DNA of 64,000 bases from Begonia masoniana (taxonomy: Eukaryota; Streptophyta; Magnoliopsida; Cucurbitales; Begoniaceae). The position numbers and the translations under genes were made by a program. Location of the stretch: contig CM039510.1 in the NCBI GenBank assembly GCA_022432975.1, forward strand, positions 7,947,387 through 8,011,386, written 5' to 3'. Under the pieces are notes generated by a model. That model saw only the letters and a program-made list of their open reading frames with translations, ran no database searches and had not been told where the DNA came from. This document shows positions 11,905 to 24,243 of the stretch, in pieces. The first letter of the stretch is position 1; each line of letters starts with the position of its first letter.

Positions 11905-12946
11905 TCCTCAACGCAACATCGACGTATGGCGTAGGTCAATCGGCCACAGTAAGTCACGAGAACTTACTTGTCGTCCGTAGAAACTCAGGCTCCGTCCACG
12001 AACGTTGTTCACCTAAGGCAATTCACAACATTTGTCGTCAAAACGAGTTTAAACGTTAAACGTCCAAATTAACGAAACCTTTAACTAAGGAAATTTCCTA
12101 AAACTCTAATTTAACTCTCTCGGGCATTTCATCGAGCAACTTATCCTCACCACTAACCCTAAACTCCATTAATGGGGATTTCTCATAGCTTCAAACCCGA
12201 CATTTCAACCCAACTTCGAATACACCCTTCATTTCACCAAATAACGTTCAATAATCGTAAATACAACCCTATCGAACTTTTCCTAACATAACCCGACTAT
12301 TTTCATGAAATTCCTACAAAACCCTAATTATTTAGCGACCTAAAAATCGAGAGCTAAAGTCCAAAAATCACAGAATCTTACCTAGGGTTGCGAGAGGAGA
12401 AGAAATCGCGAAGAAAACGAGTCGCCGGAGGAGAGCTCGATCGTCGGGGTGAGAACGCGGTGAGAGACGATGAAAAATCGTCTGGAGGGAGAACTGCACA
12501 GAGAAGAAATCGTGAATGAGGGAGAAGAGAAGAAAACTTATGATTTTAATTAAACTTTGACTTGGCAAATTACCTTTTTGTCATTCCTTTGATTTTCTAT
12601 TTGTTTCGTCCCTTGCTTCGTTAATTAACTAACGATTCGGTTTTTCCAAATTTCCTTATTTCACCAATAACTCCAACTTATTATCAGAGCTTTATTAAAA
12701 CTGTCCGTTCACAAATCAGACATCGTTTACTATTTTTACCACAACGTCCTTTATATTACAAGAAACGTAATTCTCGTAAAATTAACCTTACAACACCTAA
12801 AATTTCCGAAATTTTCTTAAAATCCAAATTAATTATTAGGATCGTAATAACGCTTTCTGTTCGCGAAACGGACATAATTTGACATATTTACAAAAATCCT
12901 ATTATTTATTGAAATATTAAAATCTCGATTAAAACCGGGTGTTACA
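11905..12946 (-). mobile_element. Truncated Ty3/gypsy-type LTR, reverse orientation
   Basis: On the minus strand the LTR starts at 12946 with TGTAACACCCGG. Its order of short words is similar to the 2.47-kb solo LTR at 41061-43532: an AT-rich zone, then a CT-rich leader, then a region with a CACCTARGGCA word. The lower boundary near 11905 abuts the RIO2 chimera and is approximate. It probably removed the 5' exons of the dehydrogenase gene that follows. Confidence 0.65.
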
Positions 12947-13001
12947 CTAGTGCTTTCAAAGATTGGTGTACTGCGTTCTCAATAGTCTTTTTATTCTGTA
13001 G

Positions 13002-14740
13002 AGTAATGGCTACAAATTATATTGGCCCGTTATGTTTGACCAAACTTCTACTGCCACTTATGAAGAACAGTCCTATTCCATCCCGAGTTGTAAATGTCAC
13101 ATCTACACATAGAAGTGGTAAGAATATTCTGATATTTGTATATCAAATCGTCAGTTTGACAATGGTGAAGCTGATTTATTATATATTTCATTGCAATATA
13201 CTGTCTCCAATGTGGGAATGCTTTTTTGAAGTTTGTTTATTAATTCAATAGATGCTACCGTAAGAAAGTTTTGATCAACTAAATGGATTTTGTAAATACT
13301 TAACTTATCATTACAGATAGGAGGCTGATTTATTTTCGAAAATAGAGTATTTGGTGATAAATTTTCTCTGCATGAGCACTTTTTTCCTTTAGTTCTTGAT
13401 GTACAGGTCAACAAAGAAACTGTATATGGTAAACAGTTCAGTGAATTTACACATTACCCTTGTGCTTATTCCTACGAGTATTCAAAATGTAAGCCATAGA
13501 TCCCAGATAAGATAATGTTAAAGGTTTTTTTTTTTTTTTTCAATTTAGTTTCTCACCAGCATTTTTCATTTTTATTTTCTAGTGTGTTTACTCCTATTCT
13601 CCTATGAACTTCATCGACGACTTCTATTGGGAGAATCTCATCACCTTACCATTAAGTAAGTGTTTCATTGTGTTCTTTATTTCCCCCAAAAAGATTGACG
13701 ATTATCTTACGTTTTTTGTCATAAAACTATCTTTCAGTGTCGCAGATCCTGGAGTAGTAAAAACTAACATAATGCGGGAAGTTCCGATCTGTCTTTCGTC
13801 AATGGCATATACTGTCTTGAATTTTCTTAGACTTTTGCAGTCGCCTCAAGATGGGATCAGCTCAATTTTGGATGCAGTTTTTGCCCCACTTGTAATTCAC
13901 TCTTTCTTTCTTCATTTACTGTCACTTGTGAAAGATAGTATGCATTAACTGTTCCTATGAGATAAATCTACGTGATGAGTAATTGACTTTAGTTGTTCTT
14001 TGTCTATTGACTATTATAATCAAACTTAAGTTGTTTCTTTGTCCTTTAATTCCCTTAACTTTGATGTATATACGGTTTGTATTAGATATGGTTATATTCT
14101 GTTTTTTTCTTTTTTGATGACCAAAATTGCTTGATTTAAATGGCTTGTTCAGAAAAGAAATACGAGATGACTTGAAAAAATTGGAAAGTGAAGAAATTTA
14201 GTTTTTCTCAACTCGAACACTAGAAAACAATTTCGAAATGAGATAATTTTTTCTTGAATTATTTTCATTTTCAATAAGAATATCTTATCCTTCTGTTTGT
14301 TGACTTTTGCTTTTATACATTTTGTTTCCTATAACAATAAAGAAAACACTATTTTGATTGTTATAAAAAATATATTGGTTCATGGAATGATGTCGGAAAA
14401 TATGTTTCAATATCCTATCTTCAACTAATGGTCATTTTGGTGCTATTAAAGTGGTGAGACGTTTCTATTTCATGTAAAATTTTCATTCTTGTGTTTCAAT
14501 AATGCAGTCTAAATAGTTTATTGAGGCAAAATTTGAGAATTCATGAAGATAAAACAAATGGGCTGGCTGATGTTTTTTTTTTTTTAGGAAACATCTGGGG
14601 TGTACTTTTTTGGTGGAAATTGTAGGACTTTGAACTCATCAAGACTCTCGTATAACGTGGAACTTGCAGAATTGCTGTGGAATACCTCATGCAATCTGCT
14701 TTTCGAGTCGCAACTTTTTTCAAGTTCTTCCTTAGGCTGA
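13002..14740 (+). CDS. FEY: 3' part of FOREVER YOUNG-like short-chain dehydrogenase (five exons)
   Basis: Exons that splice in frame are 13002-13117, 13393-13488, 13583-13655, 13738-13891 and 14588-14740, each with AG acceptors and GT donors, ending in TGA at 14738-14740. The product has the SDR features expected after the cofactor-binding half: VVNVTS (catalytic Ser), YEYSK (YxxxK catalytic pair) and ADPGVVKT after it. The C-terminal exon begins ETSGVYFFGG. The order and sequence match the plant SDR protein FEY, an oxidoreductase linked to shoot-meristem and leaf development. The Rossmann-fold 5' exons are missing: upstream lies a reverse LTR ending at 12946. All remaining frames are intact, so the truncation is recent or the rest lies elsewhere. 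Assignment to FEY is by motif memory. Confidence 0.78.
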
Positions 14741-16094
14741 CATTGTAGTACAACCTTTTATCTACAATAATGCGTTAAATATCATACGTGATTGTGGAAT
14801 TAGAAAAAAAAAAAAAAAAAAAAAGACAACCATTAACTTATCAGAACATCACATGTTTCATGATATGAGCAATTATTGATTGTCCAGTCTCTTTTTCTCT
14901 CTAAATTTTGCAATTTTGTTTTTTCAATTTTAATGGCTTCCATATTTTTAAATTTTATTAATATTGCCTGATGCAGTGATGATACTTCTATCTGAATTAT
15001 ATGTTTTTCTTCTAGAAGAATTATTGCATTAGGGTAATAAGTTAATTCGAGAGAAAAATAAATAAAAATTAGATTTGAGGACTTCAGCTTTGTCCATGGA
15101 ACTAAAAAAGTAGATATATTTATCCACTTTGCTAGGAGAAGTTTTATAATATTATTTGGCATGATGTACTTAGAAAGTATAGCCTGTTTAATTTCATTTG
15201 TCGCAAGGATTTTAGTTTGCTTGTTTCTTTCGTCCCATCCTAAAGCATGAGTGAAGAAACTCGTGATATATAAGTGTGGCTACGCATTGGCTCGAACTCC
15301 AAAATCAATTATTTTGAAGAAAATGGACCCTTAATATAAGTTCAAACTCATACTTAGTTTGAAGGTCACAATTGAAACTGAAGAATGTCTCTTTGAGATG
15401 AATTAGTTTCTACCATAAGACTTCAATTATTGATATGTAATATTAATTGCAAGGTCCTAGTATTCTCTTGGGATTTTATAAAACTGGCAATTATAGCGCA
15501 TTATGAGCTTCTTTGATCGTCACAATCAGGTTTATAATTTCGATTTTCAAGTCATTGTGAGGAGAAAGATATTATTTTTGATTCATACAATCAAATATTA
15601 TTTCAATTTAATTGAAGAAAAAACTCTAGATTTTTATGGGAAGAAGGAAAATTATGTCCAAAGCATATACAACACTTTTTTATGCTTGATATAATTGTGA
15701 GTAAATTATGTCTAAGATTATTTTTTTCCTAATAAAAATTAATTCAATTTTATAAATGATTAAGCGAGTTCTTATTTAGTAAATAAATAAATAAATTATT
15801 CAAATGTAACAGTATTTTAATTACTCTTCAGAAAAGGTAAATTAATGAATTGAAATTGTCATTTTTGTACAGAACAAAAATAGCGAATTACTTGCTGGTT
15901 ATAATTCATATCAATTCAACTATAATTTAGACATCCATATCCATAATACTAAGATTGACGAACAAAATGGAATATGAAACAATTTACCATTTCATATTAC
16001 TGGCTAATTCAAGCAAATTTTCAAAAAAAAAAAAGACAACCAGTTGATATGCAACGCATAAGGATGATCGACCGCAAAATTACACATTTTTCAT
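14741..16094. other. Intergenic, between convergent FEY-like and TAD2 genes
   Basis: AT-rich with poly-A/T runs, including a run of about 20 A near 14804. From about 15299 it belongs to the segmental copy that recurs from 38964. I see no exon here. Confidence 0.6.
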
Positions 16095-18736
16095 TCATTC
16101 AATTTGTTGTTGATTGTTGAGCAGTGGTCTGTGAGGCTTCGGAGCTGAAATCAAAAACAAATAAAAGATAAATATAAATCTTAGCTTAACTCAAGTTTCA
16201 ATTTTAAATACTAAAAAAAAAAAAATAGTTATATTCACTCAAATTACTAATTATCCAAGATTTGTCACGTTTTTTGTTAATTTAGAAATCAAGTCTCCAG
16301 AATTAGCTGTTCATTAAACATAATTACAGGGCCCTCACATTTACAAGGCATTACCTAGTACGTACCATTGGGATTCCCCTGTTTATAAAAACTTCGAAGG
16401 AGAGAAATCGCCTCTGATGCCATAATTCCTCCCGTGCTTTTGAAACCCCTCCCTTGCATAGCACCATCACTGGAACAATATTTCAATGGTTTCGTCATCA
16501 ATTCAGTACTAACAATATATTAGACTGAGCATATTATCCACACTACAAAGTATTATTCTTTGTGAAGTACTTAAGTTTATAGAAGAAAGTGATTGCTAAA
16601 AAGTAATACCAAAATGATTAAAAACCTTTAATTAATGGGATAAAACTTTCATGGTGCCTTTTATTTGTTCCTAAATTTCTTTTAGATGAAAAAAATATAT
16701 ACTATGTGAATTCAAAATAAAATGAAACTAAAAATGTGAAAATCACAATCAAAGTTAGTTTAGACTATTTTAGAATAATATTATTTCGATTACATAAAAG
16801 AGATTACAATATAATCTTTTTTTTTTTTTTTTTTTCAGATCCTAAGTTTCTAGAGATTTAATGGAAGATTATTTCGTCGAATAGGTTTTTCGTACATTAG
16901 GGTGCATATATCAAATTTGAATGAATATAGTGGAATAATTTTCTTTCAAAAAAAAAAAAAATCAATGAATAAGTTAGATTTACACATGTTTTCTTGATGG
17001 TAATTTTATATGGCTCAGTATTTTCTTATTTGCCTAACTAAATCAGCAAGTCAAATCGGGATTGAATCTGATGGAATGGTTTGAAATTAGAAGCAAACCT
17101 TTTAAGTGCCGGAGAGGGGGAGCGAGAGGAGAGTTGAGAGAGGGATGGAGGAGGGGGGGGAGAGGAGGGGGGAGAGAAGAGGGGGGGGATAGAGATAGGA
17201 GATAGAGAGGCGGGAGAAGGCAGTAAGTGGGAGGGAGGAGAGAGAAGGGGGAGAGGGGGCAGGGAGAGGGAGTTGTGAGGTAGGGCAGTGAGGGGGAAGG
17301 AGGGAGAGTGAGGGGGGGGGGGGAGGAGAAGGAGGAAGGGAGGAGAGGGGAATGAAGGAGTAGGAGGGAGATGAGAGATAGGGGGGGGAGAGGAGAGGAG
17401 GTGGCGAAGGGAGGAGAGGCCGAAGGGAGGGAGGGGGAGGGAGGGAGAGAGAGAGGAGAGGGAGGAGAGGAGAGGAGGGGTTAGAGAGGAAAGATAAAAA
17501 GAGGGGGGGGAGAGAGGAAGGGAGATAGAGGAGGAGAGAGGAGCCTACGTAGGGGGAGGATGAAAGGAGGGTAGGAGCAATGAGAGGGGAGGGAGAAGAA
17601 GAGGTTAGAAAAGAGAAGGGACAATATAGAGCCACAACCTCCAAATTTATCATTTCCACAACCATAATATACCTCCTTTATACCTAAATAAGACAACAAA
17701 TTTGAAAACAAAAACCATTTTTGAATATAAACATAATAAAGACAAACTAATCAACAATGGTAATTCACTGGAATAAAAATGTCTTCACAATACACAATAT
17801 TAGCATGAAAAACCCATACCGAGTATAGATAATGCAGCAGCACACATGATGCATGGTTCACAGGTAACGTACAATTTGCAGTTTGAGATTTTTTCAGCAG
17901 TTTTGAAGTTCGAAAATCCATTTTTCTGACAGTCTTCAAGAATAGCGTCAATGGCTTCCATTTCTGCGTGTCTAGTGGCCTGGAAGGATGTGGAGCACAA
18001 ATTTGGATCAGATCAAAGAGTTTGGTAATGTAACTGACTCGGTTGGTTGTGGATCACATCCTTAATAATAAAAAGGGAAAAAGTTAAGGACTACATTACG
18101 GGTCTCAGTTGTTCGGTTTCTTCCCGAGGCTATGACTTTTCCATCCTCAATAATCACACACCTAATCAATAATAGTTATCAACTACTAATTAAACCACTC
18201 CAAAAAGATTTCACATCCAGGAAAAAAATATCTTGAATAACATATTTAATGTCATTATATTGAACCCTTGAACACACAATATATAGTTATAAATATAACT
18301 CCAAGGCAAGTAAAAGTCGCAATCAAACTAAATAGGCTATGCTCAGACATCACAAGATTATACTTCATATGACTATAATTGTCATTCCTAGCATGCCTAA
18401 AGAGTCCATGAACCATACTTTTCAAATTTTGCAATTCAATTCAAGTATTGAATCTCTTTTTTACTTTTAAAAGTCAATATTCTCTTGATTATGCATCACT
18501 AACAAGATATAGAGTTTAAATTAACTATTAAGACCTCTTCTTGTTGAGTGCGACAAATGAAGGTAGATTGCAATACTTTTAGCTTTCTACGTTGTAACGC
18601 CCCAATTTTTTTTAAATTCTCAATTTGAAATCCTAAAATTTTCTTCAAATTAATTTATCAAATTAAGTTTTTAAATCGAGCGTTAAAAACTCTAATTTCA
18701 GAATATTGAAAACTTCTTTAAATAATAACTGAAAAA
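15299..18736. repeat. Segmental repeat copy 1 (TAD2 3' half)
   Basis: The same sequence, with scattered substitutions and short indels, recurs at 38964-45673. The second copy lacks the polypurine tract at 17112-17617 and contains an inserted mobile-element nest at 41000-44747. Both copies include the first ~145 bp of the LTR starting at 18593, so that LTR was present before the duplication. Confidence 0.92.
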
Positions 18737-21700
18737 GCGAAAACTTTATCAAAATAACTTTATCAGAAACTTGAAATAAATGCAGAATTTAAATCATTCA
18801 TAAAATTTTATTTAACAATAAAATTCCACGTAATTTATTCAAAGTTTTTAACTGAAAATAAAATGTGAAATATTTTCAAAAAAACTGAACCATACTAGTT
18901 CAAATCCCTTCCAAAAATATTTTCTTCTGTATGCTCACTTGCCTTTGGAGGGTTCTCGATCACAGTCATTTCTTACTCAGATAAAAACTCACTTACATCA
19001 TAAAATATGAGAATAACTCAACAAGCGAAAATGCGTACAAGTGCAAAATTGACATTAATTGAATCTTGTATTAACAGTTACATAAATGTTGGAACTCATT
19101 TTTCAACCTTCCATCTCATTGTCGTTCAGGCTTTATCATCTTAGTTTTGTTCAATTATAGCAATCTTATTGTCGTTCACGCGTAACTATCTCATTTTCAT
19201 TCAAGCTCATCATCTCATTGTCGTTCAGGCTTTTGTTATCACATATTTTTCGTCAATTCCATCATATTCATACACATACAAAACGTCTTACCAATTTTAG
19301 CTTTATACTATTTTATGTCAATACTTAAACGTGCGTGCTCAAATATAGAAAACATGTAACAAAATAATTATCAGAAAATAATATAGATCTTGTGATGTAA
19401 GACCATAGCCAAAACGTGGTATTTCCACTTGGATTCCGAGCGATTAGGGTTTATCGGGATTTTTCAATATTCTAATAATATCTTACCTAAAAATATTTGG
19501 TATTAAATTCACACTTAAATAAATCCAAATTTTTCAAAATAATTTGGGCAGAATTTCCTTACGTGTGCTCTTAGGTCGAACCAGATCGGATTGGATCGAT
19601 CCAAATCGATTTGGACAACTTCTGGGATTTGTCCCGTCTAAATCAAATATTTGGTATTAAATTCCTACTTTGATAAATCCAATTCATAACGATTTATGCA
19701 AAAATTCCTTACTAGTAAAATCTTAGATTGGTTATTTGGGTCGGTCCGGTTCAATTGGACAGGATCTGGTTCGGTTGGACCAGTTCATGTTGGTTTTGAT
19801 AGACCAGTTCGGTTCGACTGGACCGGTTCAGTTCGACTAGACCGGTTTCGACTGAACTGGTATGATTTGACCTCCTTTAAGTCAACCGTTTCTATTTTAA
19901 ACAACAGAACCTAAACCCTTCTTCCTTTTCTCCTTCGCGAGCTTCCTTGCGTTTTCACCTTCGTCTAAAACACAGAGGATGAGTTTCTCTCCTCGGTTGA
20001 AGCAGTTGTTCGTCAATGGTGCTTCGCGTTGGTGAAAGTTCGTCGCGCCGGAGGAGGGTTGCTGGAGAGCTTGGCTTCTCGAGTGGAGTTGCTGTCTCCT
20101 CAGTCGGAGCTCTTATTGCGTCTGAGGCCGAATAGAGGTAAGAGTTCTCTGACTGAAGAACTCGAGAGGGAGATTCCTACGCTGTTGGTGGTTCGTCGAC
20201 GGAGACCGAGTGAAGTCTGTCCACTCGATTAGGGTTCAACCGAGAGAAATTTTCGCCGAAGTAACGTTCGCCCGAGGGAGAAATTTCTGAAAGAGGAGGG
20301 TTGAGGCTGCGATTCTGATTTCACAGAGATTCGTCCGAGACAGAGTGGTTTGCGGTGGTCAGAGGTCTGGAGAGGTAAGCACTCTCTCTGATTTTCTCCT
20401 CGATTTTACAGAACATGAAGGATTGGTTGATGAGATTTTCCTCCTCACCGATTATTTGATTTAAAGGAAAATTTCTCAATATTTTCCTTAAATTTTGGTC
20501 AAATTGTAGGTAAATTGGGCGAGAAGTTAAGTTTCGTATTTGTTTTCTTCCTACTCCAATTAATTGCCAAAAATTGTAGGTGAAATAGCGTTTGATATGT
20601 TACAATCTACCCACCTTAACAAAATTTCAATCTCGAAATTTAAATAATTACCAGAAAAGTTCAGGATAAATTTTTCTCATTTCTTCTTCTCTTTCCCATG
20701 TTGTCTCTTTAACGTTTCGATTTTTCCATAAAACTCTTACAAGCGATATCTTCTTATTCCGGAGCTCCATTTCTTCTGATTCCAGAATTTGAATCGGTCT
20801 CTCTTTATAGGATAGGTCGGGATTGATGGTGAAGTCTAGAGATTTCATAGGTAAAACATGTGAGGAATCCGGAACGTACTTCTTTAGCATCGAAACATAA
20901 AATACATTGTGTACGTGCTTGAATGAATCTAGCAAACTCAATTGATAGGGGATTTCTCCTATTCTTCTTGAGATTACAAATGAGTCTGTAAATTTTGGGC
21001 TTAACTTTCACTTCTTTCTAAAACGCATCACGCCTCTTATTGGCGAGATTTTCAAGAAAACTTATCTCATACTGCAAATTCTAACTCTCTTCTTCTTCGA
21101 TCAGCATAACTTTTCTGTCTACTCTAGACCGTAAGAATTTTTTTCCGAATTAACGCAACAATCTCAGCAGTCTGTCTGAAGAAATTATCTTGAACTTTTC
21201 AGGTAATTATTTAAATTTTGAAGCCGAAATTTCTTTTAAGGTGTGTAGGTTTTAACAAATCAAACATTAGTCCACTCACAATTTTTGACAATTAATTGGA
21301 GTAGGAAGGAAACAAACACGAAACTTAACTCTTAGCCCAATGTCCCCACGATCTGGCCAAAATTTAAGAAAAATGTTGGAAAATTTTCCTTTAAATCAAA
21401 ATCGGTGAGGAGGAAAATTTCACCAACCAATCCTTCCTGTTCTGTAAAACCGATGAGAAAATCGGAGAGAGTGTTCACCTCACGGGACCTCCGACCACCG
21501 CAAACCACTGTCTCGGACAAATTTCTCTGTGAAATCAGAATCGCAACATCAACCCTCCTCCGACAGAAATTTCTCTCGACCGAACCCTAATAGGGTGGAC
21601 GAACTTCACTCGGTCTCCGTCGGCGAACCACCAACAGCGTAGGAATCTCCCTCTCGAATTCTTCAGCCAGAGAACACTTACCTCTATTCGGCCTCTAGAC

Positions 21701-24243
21701 GTAGCAAGAGCTCTGACCGAGAAGGCAGCAACTCCGCTCGAGAAGCCAAGCTCTCCAGCAACCCTCCTCTGGCGCGACGAACCTTCACCAACGCGAAGCA
21801 CCATCGAAGAACAGCCGCTTCAACCGAGGAGAGAAACACATCCTCTGTGTTTCAGACGAGGGTGAAAACGCGAGGAAGCTTGTGAAGGAGAAGAGGAAGA
21901 AGGGTTATGGTTCTGTTATTTAAAACAAAACCGGTTGACTTAAAGAAAGTCAAATCAAACCGGTCTAGTCGAACTGAATCGGTTCAGCCAAATCAAACTG
22001 AACCGGTCCAGCTGAACCAAATTCGGTCCAAGTGAACCGGACCAACCCAAATTTTGACCAGAATTATACCAAGTCGATCTAAGATTTTATCAGTAAGAAA
22101 TTTCTACCTAAATCGTTATGAAATGAATTTATCAAAGTAGGAATTTAATATCAAATATTTGATTTAAGCAGAACAAATCCCGGAAGTTGTCCAAATCGAT
22201 CTGGTTCGATCCAATCGTACCTGGTTCGACCTAAGAGCACACGTAAGAAAATTCTGCCCAAATTATTTTGAAAAATTAGATTTATTTAAGTGTGAATTAA
22301 ATACCAAATATTTTTAAGTATGACATTATTGGAATATTATTGGAATATTGGAAAATTCCAATAAACTTTAACCGATCGGAATCCAAGTGAAAATACCACG
22401 TTTTAGCTATTGCCCTACATCACAAAATCTATGTTATTTTCTGATAATTATTTTGTTACGATTTTCCAATATTTGAGCATGCATTTTTAGGAATTGACAT
22501 AGAGTAGTATAATGCTAAAATTAGTAGAACATTTTATATGTGTATGAATATGATAGAAGTGATAGAAAATATATGATAGCAAACCTTGAACGAAAATGAG
22601 ATGGTGAGCTTGAACGAAAATGAGATGGTTACGCCTCAACGACAATGAAATGATCATACCTGAACGAAAGTAAGATGACAAAGCCTGAACGACAATGAAA
22701 TGACTGAGTCTGAATAAAGGTGGGAAAATAAGTTCCAACTAGTACGTAACTATTAAAAAATGCATATCATCAAACATTGAGGAATTTTCCTTTTGTTTTA
22801 ATTATTTTTGGATGTCTTTTTTATACAATTAACTCGGTGCATAAATAGTAAAAAACTCACAAATAATGAAGTTAATATTACTTATTTTTGTAAATTTATT
22901 TGTTACATCATACTGAGCACATGGATTCTATCTAATCAACTTACATTCTAAATATGGTAACTAATAAAATAAACTAATTAGAAAAATAATATACAAACAT
23001 CTGCGATTAAAATGTACTAAAACTTATTCTTCATTTAAAAATGTACAAAGAGTAAGAGTAGAAAGAGAAAATACATATTAAAATTCTTTTAAATGCAAAA
23101 TTAAAATTAAGGAGTACAAAGGCTCAATAACATTCCTCCTTAATTGTCTTGTTATGTAATTTAGAAAGAGTAAAACGATAAAATAGATATTAAAATTCTT
23201 TTAATTGCATTGTCCAAAAGTAAGCAGAGACTTGACAAAGGCTCAGTAAACTTCCTCCCTTAATTGTCTTTTTATGTAGTTTAGAAAGGGATTTTCCTAT
23301 CTAGTACTCAATCTTCTAGAATAAAACGTTTGCTTCTTGAAATAAAAAAAATCTTCACAGCCCTCAGCAGTAATTAACACGCTTGTTGATTGCTTAACTT
23401 TGAAAAGACATTGAATTAATATAACTTGTAGAACAAATAAGATATCATTTCCTATGATGCCATTCCCGAGATAACAATAATTGAGTAAAAGAACTGTAAA
23501 CACATAAATTAGCATATTAGAAACGATCTTAAAAATTGACATCAGCTTACCCCACCGTAACTTCTAGGCTATCCATGGCAAGTTTAGCCTGGCATGCAAT
23601 ATAGAACAAGTAAATGAGTTGAAACAAATAAACTATAAAGGGAAAAAACTATGCTAAAAATAAACGATGGTTGAAATTAAAATTAACCTCATGATATGAA
23701 AATCACACTATGAATGACGATATAGATTAACAGAATTAACTTGAATAATGCACTGAACACTAGAACTTTTCAGCTTCCTACTCGTCTTCATTGAAGATAT
23801 CATGTCCGCTTTCCTTTACCAACATTGAAAAACAGCAAGTTACCTTTTCACAATCCTCGGTCATGAAGACTAATACAATTGGTATTAAACCAATGACCAA
23901 AAGTTTACATGTCACTGAAAAATTTATGTGAGAAAGAAACAAGACACTCCCTGCACAAGGGGGGAAAAGATGTAACCATCCAAAAATTGGCAAATAGCCA
24001 AACTAACATTCCAAACTTTATCTAACTTCTGGATATAAATGTTATTGTCCAATCCTCTTAAATTCAACATAAAAATAACTAAGCATCAATAGTCTGTCCT
24101 TGAAATCTATGGCATGTAAATGAGATAACTTATATTAAAAACAAATTAATACAAGTTAATAATATCTATCTTAATACCTGTTGCATGGCAAGCTCCATAA
24201 AACCCATAGCATCAGGAGGCAAATCTTCTACAATTGAGCACAT
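16095..24243 (-). CDS. TAD2: tRNA-specific adenosine deaminase TAD2 (ADAT2 type), seven exons
   Basis: Minus-strand exons: 24243-24178, 23588-23551, 18161-18095, 17979-17820, 17683-17099, 16469-16366 and 16144-16095. All phases agree and every intron is GT-AG; without the exon 5 tract they would code for about 193 residues, normal for TAD2. Motifs are HAE in exon 4 (zinc ligand and proton shuttle) and PCIMC (two zinc cysteines), the cytidine-deaminase fold. With TAD3, TAD2 converts A34 to inosine in tRNA anticodons. The ATG at 24241-24243 follows a TTTAG, so a 5'-UTR intron is possible. Intron 2 is about 5.4 kb because it holds an inverted pair of LTRs. Exon 5 carries about 490 extra bp of polypurine sequence that brings stops (first near 17481-17483); as written the gene is broken there. 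A residue usually Pro near the end of exon 2 is Thr. Confidence 0.9.
17112..17617. repeat. Polypurine (GGGAGAG-type) tract inside TAD2 exon 5
   Basis: About 500 bp are almost only G and A on the plus strand, with G runs up to about ten. The second TAD2 copy has roughly 15 bp of ordinary coding sequence at this place (40772-40790). The tract is therefore either a recent low-complexity insertion or expansion, or a consensus error. It could form H-DNA or G-quadruplexes if real. Confidence 0.9.
18593..21185 (-). mobile_element. 3' end of a Ty3/gypsy retrotransposon, reverse orientation, in TAD2 intron 2
   Basis: The 3' LTR spans about 20604 down to 18593 (2.0 kb), starting TGTAACATATC and ending GGCGTTACA on the minus strand. 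Just inside it (20605-20640) is the polypurine region typical of Del/Tekay elements. Next, at 20941-20648 on the minus strand, is the integrase C-terminus with a chromodomain-like end: [16 protein letters not shown], then a WEREEEM element. The rest of pol is missing beyond about 21185. The LTR contains imperfect short repeats (TCATTGTCGTTCA words, 19110-19240). Confidence 0.85.
20648..20941 (-). pseudogene. Ty3/gypsy integrase C-terminus with chromodomain-like tail (fragment)
   Basis: A 97-codon minus-strand frame. The first half matches the end of chromovirus integrases ([12 protein letters not shown]), and the second half has the aromatic and acidic pattern of the chromodomain ([19 protein letters not shown]). 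The upstream integrase frame is broken by stops. The fragment directly precedes the polypurine tract and the 3' LTR. Confidence 0.85.
21186..22760 (+). mobile_element. Second LTR of the same family, forward orientation
   Basis: From about 21186 the end of the pol region and the polypurine region recur in forward orientation, followed by the LTR from about 21251. It matches the reverse LTR on the left as an inverted repeat until about 22760, where homology stops. The last ~470 bp of the LTR are absent. Imperfect ~30-bp repeats with the word GAACGACAATGAAATG lie at 22585-22715. Confidence 0.8.
22761..23550. other. Remaining intron 2 sequence of TAD2
   Basis: AT-rich, without exon signals. Two similar segments (about 23015-23160 and 23160-23290, sharing AAAGGCTCARTAA and CTTAATTGTCTT words) suggest an old local duplication. 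Confidence 0.5.

Noticed and set aside
17102..17711. Long Ser/Pro/Leu-rich minus-strand frames
   Set aside because: They are read through the polypurine tract; only the first part (17624-17683) is real TAD2 exon 5.
20029..20232. 67-codon frame rich in Arg and Leu
   Set aside because: It lies inside the LTR leader of a Ty3/gypsy element and shows no family.
18588..22747. TACGT on both sides of the inverted LTR pair, as a target-site duplication for the whole structure
   Set aside because: On the right side TACGT lies within sequence still homologous to the LTR, and the right LTR does not end in CA there, so the match is probably chance.
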